64,000 bases of DNA from Doris montereyensis (taxonomy: Eukaryota > Mollusca > Gastropoda > Nudibranchia > Dorididae), in assembly GCA_037039925.1 (NCBI GenBank), contig JAXRKP010000163.1, forward strand, positions 90,001 to 154,000, in the 5' to 3' direction. Below the pieces are notes generated by a model. That model had not been told where the DNA came from. It ran no database searches and saw only the letters and a list, made by a program, of their open reading frames with translations. The position numbers were made by a program, and so were the translations under genes. Position 1 is the first letter of the stretch; each line of letters opens with the position of its first letter. Shown in pieces: positions 12,152 to 24,100 of this stretch.

Positions 12152-15100
12152 GTAAGTTTACTCCATATGTTTTTATACCTGAAGCAATTAGACTACTTTT
12201 TCCCCTGCTATTGTATCATTCAATTCATGCAATGCTCATGATGATGGGTATTGAAGTATTCAGTGTACTGGGTTTAGTCAGAGCAAGAGCCTTCATGAAT
12301 GAATTATAATATAATGTTGTTAGAAATAAAAGAATAATTATTATGAAATGACACATATGACATCATAGTCCCCCTCTCAGTTGCAGTGTCAAAGGATTTT
12401 TTCAGTTGCTTTGTTTTCCCCTCTTTGTTCGTCTTTCAAACACATCCATTCATTGTTTCCATTTGTTTTTACTTTCTCGAAATCTATCAAACATACAGAG
12501 CACTTATGCCTCGGCCAAAGCAGTTCCAATACATTTATTGCCAAATTTTAACTGTATTGGCTTGAAGACACTGAAAAAAGTGTACCTTTTTCGCTGTTCT
12601 TATCTTATGATCATCAAATTTTAAAAATTGTAATTCTTTGAAAATGGATGTTTCATAGGCAATTGCATTACATGTGAGAAACATTTTATTTCCTCTTCAT
12701 TATGACTATAACAACTGTTCCAGCTTGCATTTCTCGTTTTCGTACTGCTAGTTAATGAAATAGTTCACCTGTCAGTATTTGCGTCTTGCAAAATGAAAAT
12801 GAGACCCATTGAGTATTGAGGTCGCGTCAGCAAAGTACGTCCGACAGGCTTCCTGTCTGCTGAAATCACGTCAGATACATATGTCAGACACTGTTTATGA
12901 TAGAGGCAGTAGCATACTAGAAATTTTGATATTATGAAAAATTAATCATTTTCTTTCCTCTTTTTTTTTTTACAAAAATGTTGCATCATAGTGGAAATTC
13001 ATAAATTTTCTTTAAAAAACAATACAACAGTGACAACCTTAATGCCCATTTCGCCTAAATGCCTGCAATCTCGGTGATCCCGAATGTTTTCTATATAAAT
13101 TTCCCCTCTAAATACCCCTTCAAAACCAAGATTTTCGCCTAAAGGCCCGGTCTCAACGGCACCTGCTGGTATCGTTTTCTCCAAATTATCATTAAATATG
13201 TCTGTAATCGATAAAAAAAAAAAAATATTTAAAAATCATGCATAATGTAATTCTCTCGCTAATCGGGATTTACGCCCACCAACAATGTGCCATATATTGT
13301 AAGCACCCTTCATGACCTATCCATTGTAATTGTAATGTAATAAAAGATGATCAGTCTTCTCTTCATAACGCCACCCATTGTACAACACAATCTTTGTTCC
13401 ATTGGATCACTGGTTTGTCACCGGGCAATTAGAATAGAAGTCTTTCGGACTCCACCCATGGCTCTTTCCTGATGTTGTAGGTTACATGCAACCACCTGGC
13501 ATTTTTAATAGACTGGGTGCGCATCGCGATCGAAGGACAAGGTATGAGCAGTTTTATTGTCCCCTCCCTGTCTTGCATCGGCTGTATTCATTGGGCCTTC
13601 GTGGCAAGCGATGGTCAACCGGCCTGCATACTCACCACCTGAGTGCTAAAAAAGAGCTTAATGGTTTTCAGGTGGCCCTATTTCTCTCTTTACATTTTTC
13701 GTAAATGTTGAATTTCTATACCATATTGGATGAACTCCCTTAGTGACCCCCCCCCACCCAGCCCTAAAATTGTTGCCCATGGCCTACTTTCACCTAAATA
13801 CCCGCTTTCTCTGCTTCCAAAGCACCGGGCATTTGGGCGGTCACTACTGTATAAGAAATATTTACATCATCATTGTAAAGCTGAAAAATTCCTCTTTCAA
13901 AAGCAAAATACCATTCCTCTTTATCGTCATAAAAAGAAATACTACACTTCATTAAAAATTTAGATGAAACAAAAAAATTGTCTGTAGTGTTATCTCTCTC
14001 ATTATGTATATTTCCAGTCTTTCCACAAGAGACAAAGCACGACGTCATCGGAGACAATCCTGAGGAAACCAGATGTGCTGAGGAACCCAGTTACTCGAGG
14101 AGATTTTGTGAAGGAAGCCAACCCTCTGATGAGAGTGGATCCTGTTACTCAACTGCTAACAGTGAATACACTTACACCACTGCTACTAAAACCGGTGAGA
14201 TAAATTGCAATAGGGATTTCAATGCACAAAAGTCATGTAACAAAAAGGAGGAAGGGAGTACCAAGAATATAAATGCCAGAGACAAAGTGATGCAAATGGA
14301 TGCCAAGGACAAAGGGACAGATACTTACTGTCCTCCAAATGGGATGGCCAACTCTGTGAGGAAAGACACAGGCCAGTCTATTTATTGTACACCTTCCATG
14401 CAGCGAAAACAAAGTAGGTCTTCTGACAGCACAAACTCAATTAGCAACTTTCTGACTCAGGAGCATCTGCACAATGATTGGATGTCTTCGTCCTCATCTT
14501 CAGCATTGGCAGTCAAAAAAACGCACCCGCCGAGAAGTTTTCTGGAGTCAATGTCTATGAAAATCAAAGAACCGTCAGCACTGCATCCAACGCCACTGTC
14601 ATCAAGGAAAAGAAAAAATCTTGATTCACAGGAGGAGTATGAAGTTGCTGGAATGGAACACAAAGCAAACTTGCCGTCCACCTCTGAACTGTCTATAAGT
14701 CCCATGTCAACCAGTGATAGCAGTTATTTGTCTCCACACTGGCCAGCAGCTTTGGCTGCAAACCATTTGAAAGGGAGAACTTCAACGTCGCCATGCACCC
14801 ATCTGCATGATCCGGCACACTGCAGCCATTTTGCTGAAAGTCAAAGGCCAAGATCAAGATCCTCCTCTTCAGAATACAATAAGCAGTTGACAGGAGCCTC
14901 AGCTTTCCTGGAAATCTCATCAGGTTAGTGAGGAGAAGCATTGATAGCCCGAACTAGGTGCACATTTACAACAAATTTAATGATACGGTGGCTTGAGTTG
15001 TTAGGCTGCTAGACTTAGGATCATGGGGTTCTGAGTTTGAATCCTGCCAAAGCTAGGTCTAGCGTTGTGTCCCTTAGGAAGGACATTTAAAATGCATTTT

Positions 15101-18100
15101 CCCCCACTCTACCAAGTGCAAATGGAAAAACCTGTATGAGACTATTGTCTTATTCAGGACGTAATTATTATCAACTGTTCCACTTCACTCTATAGATTCC
15201 GGGATAAGCTCCGGCTCTATGGGTCATAACGGCCTTGAAGGAAGGAACTTACAATGCTACAGCGAGCACTAATGGGAACTTTCCATTGTTTATTTTTTAA
15301 AGACACAATTCAATTTACAGGTGACCTTACTAAATGATACCTTCGGTTAAATGATTCTCTTTTTTGAGCAAAGAGAAAAAATCAAATTGAGTGCAAATTA
15401 CTTCTTAGTTTTTAACCTTTAATTTTCTGTATTGCCAGATAGTGTGTTATCCTGCATCACCGGCTGTCACCCAGTATCGGATACCTGACACATATAATTT
15501 TAATTTTTAACATCATTTCCTCTCCGAATTCACACACTTTTGGTTCTCCAGTTGAGGGAAATCCTCAGTGTGGGTTACAGGGTTCCTCGACAGAGAGGGA
15601 GCCAGAATATGCCTAACGTGATGACAGCGTGTCGTATGAGTATGGGGCGACTAAGTGGTGAATTAGGTGGTGGCTCCAGACTCCGAGCTGACTGGTCCTC
15701 CAGGTTGGGGATTGGCGTGGGGTTTGCAACCCCACCTGTAAAAATGACAATACCACCATGGGAGAAAGTGGAGCTCCTGTTATAAAACAGATGACATTCA
15801 GTGGCGAAAGCCGAAAGGTAGCCACTGAACAGAGGCCTCCATCTTCAGTAAAAAATTATCTCCGGTTTGCGTCGTGGAATGTGCGAACCTTGTATGAAGC
15901 AGGCAAGTGTAAACAGGCTATCCAAGAGATGCATCAGAACAAGCTGCACATACTGGGAATCAGAGAATTCCACTGGATACAATTTGGATAGAAATGCCTC
16001 TAAACAGAACAAATTTTGAACCACCAACACGTGAAGAGATTGCAAAGGCTATAGCTAAATTCCATTCAAACAAGGCAGCAGGCCCAGATTCTATACCACC
16101 AGAAGCATTAAAGACTGACATACCTACAACAGTCAGTACTTTACATAGATTGTTTGAAAAGGTGTTGAATGAAGAGCACTTCTCAACAGATTGGAAAGAA
16201 GGACACCCGGTAAAACTTCCGAAGAAAGGGGATCTTAGCAACTGCAATAATAACATGGGATAACTTTCCTCTCCATCTCAAGTCAAGTTTTTAATAGGGT
16301 TTTATTAAAAAGAATCAAGGATGCCACATATAAACACCCCAGAGACCAGCAGCCAGGCTTTGGAAAAAACGCTCTTATAAAGACCAAATTGCAACGCTAA
16401 GAATCATCATTGAACAACGTGTTGAATGGAACTCATCATTGATAATAAACTCTGTTGATTATGAAAAGGCATTTGACAGTGTTGATAGGGCCACCTTATG
16501 GAAAATTATGAGGCACTATGGTACAGCCCAGAAAAAGTCAACCTAACAACAAAAAGGCCCAGAAAATAGTCAACCTAACAACAAAAAAGGCCCAGAAAAT
16601 AGTCAACCTAACAACAAAAAAGGCCCGGACAAAAGATGTACAGTGGCACAAATTGCAGGATTTTTCATAATTGGCAACTTGCACCTTAAAGACAGCTTTG
16701 AGATAAAAACAAGTCTAAGACAAGGTTGCCTACTATCATCGTTACTTTTTATTCTGGTAATTTAACTTATGAAAGAAACAACAGCGAGAAGAAGAAATGG
16801 CATTCAGGGGACATTATGGACCCATCTTTATGATCTTGACTGGAACCCCTCTAAGACCTGAAGCAGAAAATTTCAGAACTTTGTCAACATTTGCCGTAGG
16901 AAAATACTATGGTTTCAGTAGTCGGATAAAATTCAAAATGAAACCATTAGCAGAAGAAATAGGACAATGGAGAGGGATAGGACTACAATCAGAAAATCTC
17001 AGAGAAGTACTACAAGACATGTCTTTCAGTGGAACTCATAGGGGCAGAGGATTAGGGGTGGGCCACGATTAACCTGAAGAAGGCTAGTGTAGGATGACTT
17101 GAAGAGAGTAGGTCTTTTGTGGAAATATTTATCAAGAATTTCCCAGAAAGAAGTTGAAGTCTGTTGGTCGTGGCCTATGCCCTGGTATAGGGTGAAAAGG
17201 CAAATGATGATGACGTTGAGGGAAATGCAGAAGGAACTGATATGAAACTTGATTATGCTGATGATTCTGTTCTAGATTTGGATACCGATAAAATCATGTG
17301 ATAAACTCCGATAATGAAAGCATTGATAGTGAAATGAAAGTAGATCTGTCGGGGTGATGTACACTGGTCCTCCAATCTTGAGCATTTTCTTAGTTTGTTT
17401 TGTTAATACAACCATTTCTTATCAATTTGATTGGAAAGATATATTATTTAACTTGTTTTTTTCTTTGCTGTCAAGATTTTTGTGAGTGAGGTCCAAAAGT
17501 TTGCAAGAGTTATTGTTCTTACCTAGGGATAATATCAGTGTACTTGACATATGGGCGTGGTAAATTAAGGGTAACAACACGAGAGTGGTAAATTAAGGGT
17601 AACAACACGAGAGTGGTAAATTAAGGCTAACAACACGAGAGTGGTAAATTAAGGGTAACAACGCGAGAGTGGTAAATTAAGGCTAACAACACGAGAGTGG
17701 TAAATTAAGGGTAACAACGCGAGAGTGGTAAATTAAGGGTAACAACACGAGAGTGGTAAATTAAGGGTAACAACACGAGAGTGGTAAATTAAGGGTAACA
17801 ACACGAGAGTGGTAAATTAAGGGTAACAACACGAGAGTGGTAAATTAAGGGTAACAACACGAGAGTGGTAAATTAAGGGTAACAACACGAGAGTGGTAAA
17901 TTAAGGGTAACAACGCGAGAGTGGTAAATGAATTTATTTTGCAATTTCAAGGAAAGCCACATGACCTTATATTCAGTCATTATCTTTACTTCATGATCTA
18001 TGACTTACTGCAAATTTGTTTGATTTTTGTTTAATGACACATTAAAAAACTTACATCTTTTGAGACAGTAGTATGGGTACACTTGCAGCTTTGTTATTCG

Positions 18101-21100
18101 CTTTTTGCAAATGAAATTGCACCGAAAGTTAATGTTAACATTCTTATCGATGTGGGCAAGTGCCTATTACATACACAAAGCTGCCAACTAGTACTATAAT
18201 ACGAAGGAGCCACAGTGGAGTGAAGTCAAAGGTAATTTCAACTAGTACCAGTATGTAAAAAGTGTTTAGTATAGGGCATTTTAGTCAGCATTAACCTTAA
18301 AAAGTACATATTTGGGGGTTAACTGTATTTGTTTCAAAGAAACCCTTAGTCAATGGCAGAGATTTAGAGAAGATGGGGTGAAGGTCTAGTCAGACTTCAC
18401 TAAAATATGATCACATGTCGCCAGAAAGGTCAGAGATGTTTTTGTTATATGTATTTTTGTATGTCTTTGTGTCAGGTGAACAGCAGCTTCCAGTGCCTTC
18501 TGAACCTCGGGACTCGTGGGTATCTGTGCCGCCGCGCAATCACTTTAGGAGAAGCTTCGATGGCAACGACGGATGGAAAACAGCTTTCTTACAGCGCAGT
18601 AAATCATACAACCACACCTTCATCGATTCACACTGCCACATTGATTTTCTCTACGCCCGCACAAATTCACCTGTCATGGCCTTCGCAGAGTTCATGGCCC
18701 AACATTCAGACTCATTTCCGGCCAATTATGAAGGTTGTGTGAGCGTCTTCTGTAACCCAAGGACGTTCTACAGTTATAAACGTATGTGTTTGATGATGTA
18801 TTTAATCATTGTCTGATTGTATCATAGAACAAGAAAGGCAGCTTAGCCTGAAACATAGGGTGCCATTGGTTTTTCTTTTTCAGATATTCTATTAGAATTC
18901 TAAGGTATATAAGCCATATGACATACGTTAGAAATGCTCATAGCACTCTAGAAACTCTAGATTCTTGGGGGACTCGGTGGTCCAGAAGAAAGGTGTCAGC
19001 CTCTCTACCAAAAGGTTATGGGTTCACACCCTGGCGGTTGACAAATTTTCTTGAGTTTGAAAAAAGAATAGAAATAGTTGAAATAGTGTATTTGACTGTG
19101 TCCATGTTCACCCGTAATATATTCTTTTCTTGTTTGTAGAATTTATGGAAGTCTGGTTTAAAAGCCATATCGTGTTTACACGATTGACCTTACTTCCATC
19201 ACAGTATTACAGTACAGTTACAGTGGAACACGTTTAAACCGAAAACAGTTAAACCAAAAAGATGGATAAACCAAAAGGATTTGGAATCCCGATCTTTTCT
19301 TCTCTTTGTCTTTGTTAAATAAATAGCGATAAACCGAAATGGCCCTACCGCTAAACCGAAATAAAAATTCACTGAGTTGCGGTCCAAAAAGTCAACCTAC
19401 ATCTTTGCCGTGCTAGTTCAAGACATCCAAGAAGGCTACAATTACTAGGCTATACACTATACATGTGTACAATCACGCGCAAGAGAGGGGGAGATGGGTG
19501 GCGTGATGCTATGGTCAATGGCTGCTGCACAGTGCGCGAGAAGCAAATTATCCGCGTGGCACCGATCAGTGATCGTCATAGGCTGGCTCACTGCACTGTC
19601 ACTGATTACGGCCACACGCAACGGCATTCCATCACGAATGTGTAAGCGGGGTGTATGCGAGTGTACACCTTGCGTTTTGATGATTGTAATTTCTTCCTTT
19701 CCACAATGGAATCTTCAGTCACGCGGATGTTTCTTGCTTTGCTTTTCGGTACCACTACAACCTGTGACTATAAATTCCATCCATAATTACGAAAATCACG
19801 TCGAAAAGAAAGCACAATGCGTATACCCTGCAGTTTAAGCAACAGTTGATTAAAGAGGTTGACGGGGGAACAGAGTAAAAGTGAGATATGCCCGAAACTT
19901 GGAATTCGAATTCTGTTTGTTTTTCTGAAATAAAATGGGGAAAAAAACCAAAACAACTAAACATAAATGAAGACAAATGTGCATGACGTCAAGGGAGACA
20001 ACTTTAGAAATGTTTTTATACATTATTACTTCCCTTTACCGAACGTCATTTCCGAGGGACTAGCGCTAAACCGAAATACATTGACCAGTCCCGTCACTTT
20101 CGGTTTAAACGTGTTCCACTGTATATTATAAGTAATTAAAGCATATAACCTTTTAACCTTTTGTAATAAAAGTTTTAGATGAAAGATTACAGTGTACACA
20201 TACTTCTTATGAATATTTAATAATTATTATAGCAATATTTCAAATGTTGATTGTAATGACACCCTAGTTGTTTTTGTTGTCCATGTTGATTGTAATGACA
20301 CCCTAGTTGTTTTTGTTTTCTCTTTTAAGCGGATGGAAACGATATTTTGAATGTGGTTGCCAAGGAAAAGGGTGTGTGGATAGCAGCAGGATGCCATCCC
20401 AAGAATGCAACAAGTTTTAAAGATGAACATGTCAGTGGGTTGCTTAGGATTCTGAAGAATTGTCCAAAGGTCGTTGCGCTGGGAGAAATTGGTCTGGACT
20501 ATTCTGGAAAGTAAGGGCTGTTGTTTTTTCTCACTCTATGCGTTTTTGTTTTATGGTGGGTTTTTTTGTTTGCTGCATTAAATTAGTCCCGGTGTACATT
20601 AATTTCCGTTTTTGAAATAAGGTAAGACAGTGCTTGGAATAGTGCATAATATGATCAAAGTCTCGTTGCAATATTGACCTCATGGTATATGTGATCGCGA
20701 CTAATCCCTATAACCTTTTGTAGAAGACCCTAAAGATGGTTTTATAGTCTGTATCCCCGCACAAGTACAGGCTCACCAACTGTACAGAATTTATCCCTCA
20801 GCAGGCCATTTCATTAAAAAACAACCATAGATAACATGCACAAATACTTTAGTTAACAGAAACATGTTTTCATTAAATTAAAGTTCAAAGACATAAAGCC
20901 ATTTTAGTCCATGTTCTTCTCAACTCTCTGGGGAGTATACTGTACAGCAGTCTGTTAGGCTTTTTGTACTAACAATTTGACAAGATCTTTCTCTATCTAT
21001 AGCTGGATACTCATTCACATCTGAGTCAAGTGAGGAAATCAGAATGCAGTACCTTTCACAAGCATACAACATTGTGAAAAAACTCTTGGGCTTTTTTAAC

Positions 21101-24100
21101 CAGTGTGGTTGCGATTGCAAACTTACTATGCCATTAAGGGCTGAGCTGTGCCCTGTTATTTCATGACAATAGTTTCAGTTTTTCCTCATCTTTAGAATAT
21201 TTGACTGGATCTTATTAATTGATAGTAAACTGTATGGTTTAAAGTAAAGATGTCTTACTGCAAACCCCAAGTTATATGACAGTTTGTTTATTTATTTTTT
21301 TTAAATGTGTACACAAATTGAATCTCGTGAAGATTATGCAAATATACTTTACGAGTATTACCAACAAAAAAACCATTTTCACTATTAATAGATCTAGGAG
21401 AAAGGAGGTGGCGATGGAGGTAGATATAATATAGCACATGGTCTTTACTATTTTAAATCTAAAACCTTTCACATCATTGACAAATGAAGATTTGACTAAT
21501 TATTCCCCTTTGGCCGTCCAGGTTCTGGCAGTTTGCCCAAGTCCAAAAGCAAGTGTTTCGCCGCCAACTGTTCATAGCTCTTGACCTGAAATTGCCAATT
21601 GTCATACACTGCAGAGAAGCTGATGAGGACTGCCTTGAAATAATGCAGGAGGTAAGCGGTTTCTCTCTTTGTTGTTGTGATCCCAGTTTGTGTAGTAATG
21701 TAGAAGCCAAACTGCTAGGTCGAGCCTAGGTCGTTGGAGGACGGTAAGCCCTACTTCTTTCTTGTCACTCTTTTCTTTCGCATCTATTTCGTCTAGCTGT
21801 TTCCTTTTTTATTCACTTTGAGATCACTGCATATGATGGTGGACAGGATAAATTGCAAAGAATCAAAGCTAAATAGAGCCTCTCACTAATGCTTGTTACA
21901 CCAGATATGTAAATGACATTGTTTTGTTGCTTTTGGTCCAATCGGGGGGGTGTTGCTAGACAGTGGGTGAGGAACACATGACTATTTCCTTTTGTTTCCT
22001 ATCAGTAGCTGTCTGCAGTTGGCGGGTACTGCTGGTAGGTCCTACTTCTTTCCTTTCGTTCTTTCACTTACCTTTCATCTTCTTTTTTTTTTTTTTTCTT
22101 AATTCATCCTGAGATCACTGCTGATGTGACTAGGTAAGTGTCAATGCATCGTGTAGAGTCATTCTGGTGGCTTGTTCCTCTTCTCACCTCTTGCAATGGA
22201 TCAGCAGTGATGAATTCAACACGCATACTGACAGTTTTGAAAAGGAGGTGTAGGCCATTGGTGGAGGCTACTGGTACTGGTAGGTTCTACTTCTTCTTTC
22301 CTGTCCCTCTTTCACTCTTTTTCTTGTTGATTCCTTTGAAATTTACCCTGAGATCATCATATATGGCGGACGGGCAAATTTTCAATGAAACGGATGAGGC
22401 GACGACCAACACCAGCATTTGATGACAGTAGACAAGGGAAAGAAAAGCACAGAGAGAGAGAGAGAAATAGGAAGAGAGATTAATTTTGTTACTGTATGTT
22501 TGTTGGTATTGATTTTTTTCTTTTTAAATTATTTCTATAACAGGTTATTCCTCGCCACCACAAAATTCATGCTCATTGCTTCACGCGGGACTTGAATGTG
22601 GCTCACAGATGGATGTCCCTGTTTCCCAACCTCTACCTGGGACTCACCCTCTCATCACCTACAAGTCAGCCCAGGAAGCCATTGAAACGGCTGCAGGAAT
22701 CCCGCTGGAGAGATTGCTATTGGAGACAGACGCCCCTTATTTTGTCCCTGCTGGCGTTCATCTATGTGTAAGGAATACCCAAAGCCTCTGTTTTGTTTGA
22801 ATTATTGCTTTCAGCTGTTATTTTTAAGGGAAAGCCACACTGGCCTTTAACATAGCTTACAGCAGTGCTTCTCAAAGTGTGGTTCTCTTACCATCACCTG
22901 TACGCGAGCCATCGTCTGCTGGTATGTGGAGATTAAGAATCTGGACAGTTTCGTACTACGAGTACTATGCTTGTTTTGGTCACCGGTCCATGTCACATTT
23001 GAGGGGAAAAAAACTGTTGGTCCACCATATCAGATAGTTTGAGAGGCACTGACATAGTTTTTTTATTATTTACAGCTCTTTCTTGTATTACAATTATTAC
23101 AGTCATGTTATTTTCCATAATTACGTGTTCATGAAGGCTTTTAGTGATATCAAAACAAATGAGAACTAAAGATACTTTTCAATACATTTTTATGAACTAT
23201 GACATATCATAAGTAATAAATTATGCTGCCTATGTCGACGTTGCTCGAGTTGGATTTTTTTATCCGGCATGTCGACATGGGAGAGGATCTTAAAACGCTT
23301 CTAGTGAATGCTTTTAGTAGCAACTGCCATTCTCAAGTCAACATGGGGAGGAGAGGAACCCACAACCAAGGTGAATTGTTTCAAGAAAGTTGGGTTCAGC
23401 AGCAACATCGACCGTAAATACCACTGACAGTCCCAAGTGCTATGACTGATGATAATGACCAGCTACCACCGAATTCCATATTTGAGATGTGGGTCCAGGA
23501 GAAGGCAAGCTTTATCTCGACGCCGGGTTTGACCATCTTTTTCACAGCACGTAGACGTGACGATCTATTCCTGGTTTGAGCAGTAACTTCCTAACTGAGC
23601 TGGTTGACCTTGGGCAGTTCTGTCCGACGTCTTGCGGTGATCACATAGTTCTGCAATGCCCTGCAACAAGACTACCTGAAGGTTTCAAAAGTCATAAAAT
23701 GCGGCGAAGAATTCCAAAAATGGATTGACCACTTCAATCCAGCCACACGACATTACTACTACCACCGAATGGTCTGATTGAAAGAGGTTTTTAACTTTGC
23801 CCCATTTGTAAACAAACCAAGTGATCTTTAATGTGCAAAGAGTTGTAATCTGCACACGGGACCTCGTCCACCTACCTGTATCAAGGAGTGAGTTTTACTC
23901 CATTTTTAACCGTCGGGCGGGCTTGAACCCACAACCCTTTGGTTGAGAGGCCGACATCTTGCCTCTAGACTACCGAGTCCAAGATTGAAAGAGGAACCAT
24001 TCCTTCAACGCCTATGTGCCAATAAATTGGACTGGACATGTTTGCACACAGCAAGGATTTTGTGGCCCTTGATCACGAGCTTTCAACGGGTCCCCGTCAT

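Noticed and set aside
14990..15060. Possible tRNA genes at the SINE heads (also 30940, 31720, 40910, 50930)
   Set aside because: Box A and B are present but cloverleaf arms do not close and each is followed by a repeated SINE body.
17555..17930. CRISPR-like array
   Set aside because: Contiguous 28-bp units with no unique spacers; eukaryotic minisatellite.
19463..19838. Open frames inside the 901-bp transposon as a transposase
   Set aside because: No DDE/D signature or similarity to transposase; short and overlapping frames.
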